Position numbers and translations under genes: made by a program. Positions 50,001 through 59,672 of a stretch of DNA of 64,000 bases are shown here, piece by piece. The notes beneath the pieces are model-generated. The model saw only the letters and a list, made by a program, of their open reading frames with translations, did no database searches and was not told the origin of the DNA. The stretch spans positions 434,001 to 498,000 of the forward strand of contig JAKZHN010000017.1 in the NCBI GenBank assembly GCA_037179335.1, given 5' to 3'. The DNA is from Cyclaneusma minus (lineage: Eukaryota > Ascomycota > Leotiomycetes > Marthamycetales > Marthamycetaceae). Numbering within the stretch: the stretch's first letter is position 1; every line of letters starts with the position of its first letter.

Positions 50001-52088
50001 TTTAATAGTTTTTTAAAATATAAAAAATTATAACCAAATCCAGCCAATAATTATTTAAAAATACGCCAAATATTTAATATATTAAAATAAATTAGGGGTT
50101 TTTGGCTTACTATTATTGCAAGCTTTTTAATAGGGCGGCAATATTGGTTTACTATATTAGTATTATAAATAAGGTTTGCCGGATTAGGGCTAAAGCCCAA
50201 TTAATTATTTTTTAGGTATAGGGCTGCTATAAGCAAGGGTGGTATATATATATGCAAAGCTGGCCGTTTGCCGGGGCTAGCAAAAATAATAATAATATAA
50301 GTTTATAAAAGGGGATTATTTAGCTTAGCGTATATTAATTATTAATTATAAGCCGGTTTTTTAGCGGCTATATATTAATTATAAAGCAAAGCCGGCTATA
50401 AAAAAATATTTGGGTAAAGGGAATATGCCGGCTATATAATAAAAGCCAGCTGGGCTTTTAAAAAAAAATCCGCTAAAATGGTTTTTAATTTGGCGTATAT
50501 TATTAATTAATTTGGCGATTTAAAGTCCTGGCTTTTAATAAAGGGTTGGTATACCGGTAGTATTTATTAGCAGCGGCAAAAAGATATATAGCAAAAAAAA
50601 GGTAAATTATTAAAAATTATATAGCTTTTGGCTAGCTTTTGGCTGGCTGGCGTATATGCTATAAAGGTGGTTTTTGCTGGTAAAAATGCTAATTGCCAAT
50701 ATTGTAAATGCTAATTAGGCAGCTAAAAACTCTTTAAATCTCGAATTTTTAATTTTTAAAAAAAGGCTGGCGGCGGCAATAACGGCTAAAAAGGGCTGGA
50801 AAACCATTAAAAACTATTTAAAAGGGTATTTTTAATAGCTGTAACAAATATTATTTTGGTTGCAGCCCTAGGGCTGCTTAAAAGGCATATTAGCAATATT
50901 TTAATTGGGGATTATTAAAACCCTTATTTTTGGGGCCGCCATTATTACCATTATGGGTCCGGAGACCTTTTAAAGGGTGGCAACGGACTTTTAAAAGTAA
51001 AAAAAATCGATTGAAAAGGGTTTTAATGGGGTTGCTTTTAAAAACGCGATTTACCGTAATATATATAAATGAAATTTTATTATTTAAATTACAAATTACT
51101 ATTAAAAAAATAAATGGCTAATTTTTGCAATTTATGAATTAATTTTTTATATAAAAATTTATTGGTTTATTTACCAATATAATATTAATGCTATTAATTT
51201 TTCTAATTGCTTTTATAAAGCTATTGCGCAATTTATTAATTTGATTTTTGATTTTTAATTTTATTACTATAGGCTATTTAATAATATTATTTTAAAAAAT
51301 ATAGCGCTTTAATTACGCATTTTTTATTATTAATAAAATTTTCAAATTCCAAATTGTATTTAAAGGCTATTTTTTAATAGCTAGCGCTAGTTTTACTGTG
51401 TTTTATTTAATAAAAAGCGTTTAGTAATTGGTTTTTAATTGGTATTTAATTAAAGCCTTTTTTATAGCAAAATACTGGTTTTTTTAATAAAATTAAAATT
51501 AAAAATAAAAGCGGCTTTTATTATGCAAGCAAATAGCCGAAATTGGATATTCGTTAAATTATTTATAATTTGCTTATAGAATTTAAAGCTTTTTAAAATA
51601 GCAATGCAAGGACCGATACAGTATTAAATGCAAGAATGCTTTTAAATTGCAAGAAAATAGAGTTTTTTATTTTAATTTAAATTATTGCTGGTAAAATTAA
51701 CGACAGCGAAATTGCTTAGCTGCTTTAAAAGCTGCTGGCATTGATTTTTGCATGGCATTTTAAATGGCAAGAAAATGGTTTATTATCTATTATAATTATT
51801 ATTTTTAAGCTGGATATACGAAAATTAATTAATTACTATTTTAAAATTATTTTATAAAGGCCTAGTCCAATTGGAAAAAATATATAAACAGGGATTACGT
51901 ATTAGCATGGCGAAATAGCGCTAAAATTTAATAAATTTTTATTTTATTGCATATTAATAAAGATTTGAAAAATATTTAAAATTATTAAATATTTTACTAA
52001 AATATTTTAATTAATTGGTTTTTTTATTGCGAGATATTTATAATACAAGCCCAAAAACCGGTTTTTTCTTCTATTCTGAACCCCCCTA
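47025..52088. mobile_element. 5.06-kb AT-rich TIR transposon, inactivated
   Basis: The left end is TA then AGGGGGTTTAGAATAGGGGG, then AAAAAACCGGTTTTT (47027 on). The reverse complement of the right end is TA then GGGGGGTTCAGAATAGAAG, then AAAAAACCGGTTTTT (ending 52086). The TIRs match over about 35 bp and TA flanks both sides. The interior is RIP-like and has no surviving transposase frame. The + strand around 49.9-51.0 kb is G-rich relative to C, the opposite of 27-36 kb. A perfect 10-bp GC palindrome survives at 47273-47298. The terminus differs from the CCTTAGCG family. It is inserted 8 bp from the right end of the preceding element. Confidence 0.6.
47273..47298. repeat. GC-rich perfect palindrome in AT-rich DNA
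   Basis: Arms TTGCGGCCCG and CGGGCCGCAA (10 bp, perfect) around TGCGCG. It is the only strongly GC-rich sequence for kilobases and lies about 250 bp inside the left end of the 5-kb element, so it may be a subterminal feature. Confidence 0.9.
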
Positions 52089-52661
52089 ATATAAAGCGTA
52101 CTATTTTTTTTTAAAAAAATCAGGAGCCTATCTGAGCTTTAAATGCAGCTCAGCTTAAGTGAGCTTGATCGGCCGGGCTGTTTTGGCAGGCCATACCCTG
52201 CTGATTTGGGAGAAACGCCATCCTGGGACGAGCTGCCAGAAGTCACTAGAGTCAAATGCAAACAGGGTCCAGGAACAAGCTTGATTGTCTTCCCAGGTTC
52301 CCAGGAAGAAATTTCTGGGCTCAATTGAACTAGCCCTAGAAGTTTCAGAGTCATCTATGTGACTGTCGCAAACGCACCGCAACCCAGGCTCTCCCCTCTT
52401 TTGCAATCTGAATTTCCCCATAAACCTAGCCAGTGCGCAAAAGACGAAAAAAAAAGATAGAATCCTGACTCCTCTGTTCGTAACCCCCTCAGATCCCATC
52501 GCTATCTCCGATCGAACGCCCGTGATGAATGCAGACCTCGTCCCTGGGATAAACCCCCGCGCCCTGCCAGGAACAAAGAAAGGGCGCAATAAATCAACGC
52601 GACAAAGTCAATCCCTGGGAAAAATCACCGCATCTCCTGGGGGCATAACTCAAGTGTTGTT
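52089..52661. other. Left edge of the CCCAGG-rich island, no gene
   Basis: GC-balanced sequence from just right of the transposon terminus to the stop codon of the minus-strand gene, and probably its 3' region. Several CCTGGG/CCCAGG hexamers are present. The open frame at 52155-52589 has no features of a protein. Confidence 0.4.
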
Positions 52662-54266
52662 TCAAGGAGAAGGGTCAGCCTGAACGTCGTTCCAGTCTTT
52701 CGAATCAGCCGCTCTGAGCAGTCCCCCGAGGTGGCTTGTGATGTCGTCCTTGGCAGTCTCGAAGGCAGCCTTGTCCTCAGCGCTCCTCATATCCTCCTGG
52801 GCGCTCTTTAAGATACTACTCATGATCTTCTTGTAAGGATCCAACCTGACCGCAGCACTATCAGGCTTTGGCTGAGTGCGCAGCTCCTCGAGTTCCTTCT
52901 CCAGGGACTTTATCCGGTTCGTCTTCGCAGTCACCAGTGCTTGTGCGACTGCTAGCTCTTCCTCCATCTTCTGAAGGTCCTGGGGAGAAGAAGAAGAAGC
53001 ATTCTGTTGAAGGCGGGCATTTTCCTCCTCTAGCACTTGAAGGCCAACCTCGAATTCAAGCTTGATGGCTTGTTCATCCTGCACGGAACGCTGGGCATTA
53101 GTGATCCGCTTCAGTTCGTCCACAAGTTCCTTGGGGGCATATCGCATGGTTCCCAGAGTGAAGTTGTGAAGCTGAGCCTGGGGTAGGCGTGGGTCGCCTG
53201 ACAAAACAATGCCAGCGGATATTTCTAAGTATTTCTCCGTGAGCAAAAATGGCTGCCCAGCGTGAACCACGTCCTTCATCAGCTCGCCGTCCTTGTTGAA
53301 GTACCTGGGAGCAATCCGAAATAGGCGCTGCTTTGTGATCTTCTTTCCGTCTCGATCTAGCATCTCAAAATGAGCCTGGATGCGGAGTTGTCCCAGGACC
53401 CAACCAGACCAGATCACCTCGTCGTCTTCGGGCAAAAACCGGATGTCCACCGGGTGTTCGGTGGTGGGGTCGAAAATCTGGCGGCCCCCGGGGATCAAAA
53501 CGATTCTGGGATTACGCTCCTGGCAAGGGTAGTTATAGGTCTCCGGCGATGAGTGCCACGGGAACGCCACCGAGACCTTTCCCAGGTCTTTTGGCGAGTG
53601 CATCATCTTGTGATTGGCCCCGTCATCATCTACCTCGTCGGGATACTTGACGATGTCATCGTCTAGGCGAGAAGACAGAAGATCCTGGTGCCATAACATG
53701 GCCAAGATCTGATCGCGGCCCCTGGGAGAGAGCCTGGGGAAAATTGGGAGAGTCGGGTCCGGGGCCAACTCTCTTAACATCAGTCTTGCTTCCTGGATCG
53801 AATGTTTCTCATCATCTAGATCGAAAGAATAGAAGATCTCGGCCCAGTAAGCCCATGTGGCGTATTCCCGGGACTGGGGGTTCATGTCAAACGTGTTCCA
53901 TCCGTTTCCGATGGCAACTCTGCCTTTGCGCAAAGCTGGGCGTCGGTATGTGTTGACACCTTCAGTCTGGCTAGGTCCCTGGGCAGGCTCGCTTTGGCTG
54001 TTCTCCACCATCCTGCTTCCATCTTCACTCTCGTCTGGGGAACCGTGGCCCGTGTTCCCAGGGATAGTTGTGAGAGATTGGCCGTCATCCTCGTCCTGGA
54101 ATTCTTCGTCTCCTTCTTCATGAAAGCCATTCTCGGTCTGGACCTTGCCACTGCTTCTGGCTCGTTTGCCCCGGGCATCGCTGCTGTCCCCCGACTTGCG
54201 CTTGCTTCCGGCAGAGTTCTGGGTTGACTTCGGAGCCATGTTGTGCTTGCTGTCGCAGAAACTCAT
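52662..54266 (-). CDS. Unknown 534-aa protein with C-terminal coiled coil
   Basis: A single uninterrupted frame, clearly coding by its amino-acid texture. The start may be residue 1 (54266) or Met10 (54239, MAPKSTQNSAGSKRKS), and the latter begins the basic region directly. Residues 10-115 are disordered, first basic (KRKSGDSSDARGKRARSS, nuclear-signal-like) and then acidic. Residues about 120-390 look globular (WNTFDMNPQSREYATWAYWA; VLIPGGRQIF; FLPEDDEVIWSGWVLGQL; YLEISAGIVLSGDPRL). Residues about 395-475 form a coiled coil rich in Glu/Leu/Gln. The tail is short and charged. I recognise no family. It lies in an isolated island between AT-rich DNA and is divergent from the equally unknown gene at 55168, which it resembles in hexamer bias. 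It is probably a lineage-specific accessory gene. Confidence 0.75.
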   Translation of the reverse strand: MSFCDSKHNMAPKSTQNSAGSKRKSGDSSDARGKRARSSGKVQTENGFHEEGDEEFQDEDDGQSLTTIPGNTGHGSPDESEDGSRMVENSQSEPAQGPSQTEGVNTYRRPALRKGRVAIGNGWNTFDMNPQSREYATWAYWAEIFYSFDLDDEKHSIQEARLMLRELAPDPTLPIFPRLSPRGRDQILAMLWHQDLLSSRLDDDIVKYPDEVDDDGANHKMMHSPKDLGKVSVAFPWHSSPETYNYPCQERNPRIVLIPGGRQIFDPTTEHPVDIRFLPEDDEVIWSGWVLGQLRIQAHFEMLDRDGKKITKQRLFRIAPRYFNKDGELMKDVVHAGQPFLLTEKYLEISAGIVLSGDPRLPQAQLHNFTLGTMRYAPKELVDELKRITNAQRSVQDEQAIKLEFEVGLQVLEEENARLQQNASSSSPQDLQKMEEELAVAQALVTAKTNRIKSLEKELEELRTQPKPDSAAVRLDPYKKIMSSILKSAQEDMRSAEDKAAFETAKDDITSHLGGLLRAADSKDWNDVQADPSP

Positions 54267-55167
54267 TAGTCAATGCCAGGGAAACGCAATAGTTCCTGGG
54301 ACTCTGGTTTGATGCGTCCCTGGAGGGAACAGAGGGACTTACCTGAAGTTTGGATTCTGAAGCAAATGGCTGAAGCAAGCTTGCAAGGACCGCAGCTGTG
54401 CGTGAAGAAACCTAGGTTGTTTGAAAGCAGAGACAGGCCTGATAGCTTTGCTTGACTACCGGGCAGTCTTCCCGGGTATGAAGTGCAAGCAGCTGCGTTG
54501 AGCTTGAAGAAGGACCCGGCGCCGGGATCTTTGGTTGGTTGGAGTTGATGTTGGGAGAGAGAGTTGAGCGTGTTGGGGGAGGCGGTGTTGGGAGAGGCGG
54601 TACCGCAGCTAGATTCGTGGGTCTTCTGCTTCACCTCTACTGTATTGCAGCAGTTGGCAAAAGTCGGAAGGCTGCTCAATCCGAGCGTATTGTATGGGTT
54701 CTTGGCAAGAAACGCTCAAAACTAGCAGCAAGAAATGTCTAGAGCCGTGGAGATACCGGGCACCAGGTGAAGTAGCTCGCGGTTGCAAACCAGTTCGTGC
54801 GAAATCGCAGTCAATTTCTTTTGAAAGAAAATAAATGCGGGATATACCGGAATTATAGTTGAAATATAATCAAATATCCGAAAAAACTTTTAATGCTTTT
54901 CGAGTCCCAGCTAGAATTTCCCAACTTGGTCTAAAACGACCAATCGGACCCTGGGAATACATTACCCCCGGCTCGAGGGTATGTGAATCCACGCACTCGC
55001 AAAACGACGGCGATGCAGCACACTCGACAGCAAATGACAAGCTCTTCATATGAGTTGCAGCCTCAGTCTGAACAAGAGAGATACTGAACCCCACCTCCTC
55101 TACAATTCTTGCAAATCCATGTGAAGCACAAGGCTTTTGATCTTGGGGCACTGGTCCCCTGTCCAAG
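54267..55167. promoter_or_regulatory. Shared divergent upstream region of two unknown genes
   Basis: A 900-bp interval between the starts of the minus-strand gene (54266) and the plus-strand gene (55168). It presumably contains both promoters. A small GTTGGGAGAGGCGGT repeat lies at about 54545-54605, and 54830-54890 is AT-rich. No defined binding site could be named. The 137-codon frame at 54266-54679 on the minus strand is more likely leader sequence. Confidence 0.4.
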
Positions 55168-56928
55168 ATGCCGCCAGGTACTCCCGCACAATCTGCACCA
55201 GCCAGTCAGAAACGCCGAAGCGGTACTAGGATCGTTTTCAAGAAGAAGGACAATTCGACAAACGCCGCGCCGCCTTCTGAAGCTCTTCCCGCTGCAGCTC
55301 AGTCTTCCGGAACTTTGCCCTCTGACACTCTCCCCACCGAAGCTCCCCCCTCCAACGCTCTCCCCTCAGACCAGGAACAAGCAGGAGGCCCATTCCCAGG
55401 GAACAGGTATGCCCCGATATACGCCTGGGATCAGGCATACCCTGCTTATCCTCCAATCGTTCCCTCCGACCAATTGAAACATGTGATGAAGAGGAACGAC
55501 GAGCTACTAGGTTTACTACGAGGCACAAAGCCGGCGGAAGAGCCAGGCCTCGAAGACCATCCAGAGCCTAGGAAACCCGAGCAGCCAGCCTACAAAAACA
55601 CCCAGGGACTTCCAGGTTTTCCAGGAATGGATGTTCAACGGCAGCCGCTATCTACCACAACACTCCCTCTAAATGTCGTCCCAGAAAACTTTTCTTCAGC
55701 TCCGCGGGCACAATCCCTGGAGGCTACTAGCCTATGGCGTCCGGCCTCGGCGCACACTCCCCATGGTTTCTATGCAGAAAGGAATGAGGGTTTCTATGCA
55801 GAAACGAATGTGGGTCCTAGGCGTGAGGACGTAGGATGGAAGCCAGCGAGAAAGCCTCTCGCTTCAAGCTCCTCCCGGGAAAACCTGCCCGGGGCCCAGG
55901 GAGAAGTAGTAAAGCCAGATGCACGAGCATCGAAAAGGAAATTTCCTTGGCTTGAGGATGAAAGGCAGGACAGGGAGTAAGTAACTTCCAGGAATACTCT
56001 TCGTGGCTGCAACTTACTAAGTATTGTGTTTATAGACCGGCTCCCCCCCCCCCGTGCGAACCCTTATCACCCTCGAAATACGATCACGACCCTCCAGGGA
56101 ATCTCAGGTCCAAATTCCCAGGAGCCTAAAGAAGGAGCGCCCCATAGTGCCCCTCCTGCCAACCCCAGCAGCCTGCAAGTCCGAGAGTCCATCGGTTTGA
56201 TCGGAATAGCAAGAGCTTCCGGCAAAGCTCCCGTTAGCGGGGTGACTGGAATGCGGTCGAGCATCGAAAATCTGCTCGAGGTTGTAGAGCAGTCACTTGG
56301 CTGTCCGACCGTCGAAAAATGTGAGCCAATATTCTGGGTAAACAGAAGCGCTGCAGACGAGCATCGCCTGGAGCTGCCTAGAGAACGACTTCCCTGGGAC
56401 GTACCAACACGGGACCCAACACGCCACTACCACCGACTTGACAATGAGAGGTAAGTTATAAATGAGACGCGAATTCGTGAAGCCGCGCTAATAAAATACA
56501 GAACCGCCAATGAACGCAGCGATAGAATCCTGCTTGAATTCCTGGAAGCACAGTCCGAAAATCGTCAGGTTTGGATCGTTATGCGTGGTTTAGACGCATG
56601 GTCCATCAGCCCTCAGGGATGGCTCGACTTCCAGACCAAGTTTAGCCACCTCGAGGTTGTCTTGCTTATTGAACAAGATGAGTATAGGATGAGGTCCTGG
56701 GGGATTTTTCGTGGGGATCCCACGTGGAGTACCATATTGCCGGAAGTCAACAAATTGTACGCTTGGTTCAGAGTCTCCGAGCTCGTTCAGGAGATTAGGG
56801 CCCATAATACCGCGGCACTACCACCCAAGTATGCTTGGCTGCTTGCGAGATTTGAGGGAGGCGTTGAAGCCCGGGAACTGGCGGGCCGCGCTCACCAAGG
56901 ATACAACCACGGCAGAAATAGAGGATAG
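55168..56928 (+). CDS. Unknown proline-rich protein gene, three exons, frame conflict at a C11 tract
   Basis: Likely exons are 55168-55976, 56036-56450 and 56502-56928. Introns 55977-56035 (GTAAGT..TATAG, 59 nt) and 56451-56501 (GTAAGT..TACAG, 51 nt, GCTAAT branch) have good signals. Exon 1 encodes a Pro/Ala/Ser-rich protein with basic SQKRRSGTRIVFKKK near the start and an 8-residue tandem repeat GFYAERNE/GFYAETNV (55764-55811). Exon 3 encodes a more globular end (RILLEFLEAQSENRQVWIV; GWLDFQTKFSHLEVVLLIEQ). Exons 2 and 3 join in frame, but exon 1 to exon 2 is off by one base. The long frame of exon 2 requires one C fewer in the run of 11 C at 56043-56053. As given, translation stops about 30 codons into exon 2. 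No family is recognised. Confidence 0.55.
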
Positions 56929-57908
56929 GATAGCTTCTATCCAGGCGTTTCCGGTGTGCGACTTCCTGGAGAGAGGGGGGGCGGTTTAGCTTGTGGGTTT
57001 GCTTGGAGTCAGGGCAAGGGACATACAACTTACCAGGTGGTGATTGTCTTGTCTCATTTTTCTTCGGTGCGCAGAGCAGGTCCATATTTGCTTTTATCAC
57101 AGGACGCGGGTTTGCTGATCTCCCAGAAAGGCGGTTCCGGCGAGAGGAAGGAGTTTTGCTATCGGGGACCCGGACATTTTTGTTATTCATCCCAGGAATG
57201 GGCGTGCCATATACCAGGGGCGATTTTGGGGGCGAGTGGGGGATGATGTTGCTACTCTTGAGGTGCGAGATTCTACAGCTTAGCTACTTCATTAAAGGCA
57301 GATTTCGGCGCCGGACAAACAGTCTCCGTCCCGGTTGTTATTAATATGGGAAAAAGACTTTTATAACCATGAACCACACCGCCAATGTTTTATCTCAATT
57401 TGCGACACCGCGCAACACCGCGCAATCCGCATTATGCAATGCAATTAAATTATTTTAACAACTGGTATTTAATAATTTAAATTAGAAAATTAAAATTAAT
57501 AGCCAGGCTTGATGGTTTAAATAAATAGAATCTGAATTAAATAGAATTTGGATTTGATTAGGTTTAGAAATGTAATACAATAAAAATAGCGCGCGCAAAA
57601 ATGAGATATTACCAAATCGGTATAGTTTTTTTTTTCCAATTAGGCCTGGTTCCGCGTGGTGGAACGTGCTTCGCGATGAAATCGCCAGCGTGCAGTTTCT
57701 TGTTTTGCGAAAAAAAAAGTACATGTAGACTCCAGAGCTTTCCACAGCGTAATAGAAGTGGAGCTCCATCTCAAACGCAGACTCCAATCCGCACCATGAC
57801 AACTCTGGGGATTATCGTTGAAGGCATCACCGTTTAGAGAATCTACATTTCGAGATACCCTGGAGCTACATTACAACGGTTTATGCCGGCCTCTCGACCT
57901 ACTCCAAA
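56929..57908. other. Intergenic with a short AT-rich patch
   Basis: 56929-57330 continues the CCCAGG-type island without a supportable gene. 57340-57600 is AT-rich with a repeated ACACCGCGCA (about 57404 and 57414), probably a small repeat relic. 57600-57908 is GC-balanced and should hold the MDJ1 promoter. Confidence 0.4.
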
Positions 57909-59672
57909 ATGAACTCGGTTTGCTCAGGCTTGCTGCTGAAATCAGCTGCCCCGGCCAGAATATGCTCTTGCGCCAGGTCAAGTCAAGACCACACCATCAA
58001 ATCTGCTTTGCGAAGCTCGGCGCCGACTCGACGGATCTTCACAGCTTCAAGCAAGCCCGGGAATCGTCCTCGTCTGCCGGCTGTCTCCATATCCGCCACT
58101 CAGAAACAGCCGGCTCAAGAAAGGGTTGGTGAAAACTCCGTGAGTTGCTCATGAACGTTGCTGACAGCAAAGCAGACCTTCCATGCCACTCCTGCTCAAT
58201 ACGCAACCAAGAATCCTTACGAGACACTCGGAGTTAGTAAAAATGCCACGGCCGCAGAGATCAAGAAGGCCTACTATGGCATGGCCAAGAAATACCATCC
58301 CGACACAAACAAGGACCCCAAAGCGAAGGACAAGTTTGCCGAAGCGCAGAACGCCTACGAGATATTGACGGATCCAAAGAAGAAGGAAGCATGGGACAGC
58401 TACGGATCCGCGGCCTTTGACCAGGGCGCTGGGCCGGGTCCCGGTCCTGGAGCTGGTCCGTTTGGTGGTGGAGGCTTCGGCGGCTTCGGCGGTTTTGGGG
58501 GAGGTAGCGCTGGTGGTTTTGGGGCCGACTTCAACTTCGAAGATATTTTCAGTGCCTTTGGAGGACAACAATCGCGAAGGGGTCGATCGGGGGGCTCGCC
58601 ATTCCAGCAAGATACCGTGCTTGTGGGCGACAATATCGATGTTCAGACCAGCATATCCTTCATGGATGCTGCAAAGGGGGCCAGCAAGACTTTCACAATT
58701 ACGCCTCTGACAACGTGTAAAACCTGCACAGGGAGTGGCTTGAAATCGGGTGCCAAACGGTCCGAGTGCAAAGCTTGTGGCGGAACGGGAACCCGGGTTC
58801 ACTTTGTGCAGTCGGGCTTCCAGATGGCCTCGACTTGCAGTGCTTGTGGTGGTCAAGGTATCACGATCCCACGTGGTAGTGAGTGCGGCACATGCTCAGG
58901 AAATGGAGTTGTGAGAGAGCGACGAACCATCAACGTGGACATACCTGCTGGAATCGAAGACGGCATGCGATTACGAATCGACGGTGAAGGTGACGCAGCA
59001 CCAACAGGAGGTGCCAGTGGTTCCGTTAAATCGAGTCGAGGCGACCTCTACGTCCATGTTAAAGTTGCGCCCGACCCAAGATTCAGCCGGTCCGGTTCCG
59101 ACGTCCTTTACACTGCTGCCATTCCCTTGACCACCGCAATTCTTGGCGGTGAAGTCAAGATCCCCACGCTCGACGGCGATGTCAATGTCAAGATTGCGAC
59201 CGGCACGGCTACTGGAGACAAGATCACGCTGCCAGGTAAAGGCATGAAGAAGATCCAAAGCCGGAGAGCAGGCAACGGAGACCTCAAAGTGGAGTTTAAA
59301 GTGACGATGCCCAAATACCTGTCCGCAAACCAGCGGACTATTGTGGAAATGCTTGCAGATGAGTTAGGAGACAAGACTGCCAAACGAATCATGAATGTTG
59401 GCCGCAATTCGAACTCGTAAGTGGAGGATTCCCAACGGGCATTGTATCGTTCTCTGATTGTGGTGGTTCTCGCTTCTAGATCGTCTACGACATCCGATAA
59501 AGAATCGCGCAAACATGATAGCTTTCTCAAATCCGTCTGGAGCAAGTTGACCGATCATAGTTCGAAGCATGACGAGTCTTCGAAGAAGTCCGAGGATGGT
59601 GAGAAGAAGGGAGAGACAAAGGATTCTAAGGACGGCAAGGACGGCAAGGACGGCAAGGACGGCAAGGTATAA
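57909..59672 (+). CDS. MDJ1: Mitochondrial DnaJ (Hsp40) co-chaperone Mdj1 (549 aa)
   Basis: Type I J-protein of the mitochondrial matrix. It stimulates the ATPase of mtHsp70 (Ssc1) for folding and holds unfolded proteins. Exons 57909-58124, 58176-59416 and 59480-59672, joined in phases 0 and 2. Residues 1 to about 78 are an Arg/Ser-rich presequence without acidic start, ending RTFHATP. The J domain is about 84-150 with the HPD triad at 113-115. A Gly/Phe-rich linker is about 155-190. Four CxxCxGxG zinc repeats (CKTCTGSG, CKACGGTG, CSACGGQG, CGTCSGNG) lie at about 253-316. The substrate-binding C-terminal domains follow to about 485. Exon 3 adds a Lys/Ser-rich tail ending in four KDG repeats. 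The first intron (58125-58175, 51 nt) uses donor GTTGGT and acceptor GCAG; CAAAG three bases earlier is also in frame. Confidence 0.95.

Noticed and set aside
54266..54679. 137-codon frame immediately upstream of the 534-aa gene
   Set aside because: Probably leader sequence; low-complexity, different frame, no conserved texture.
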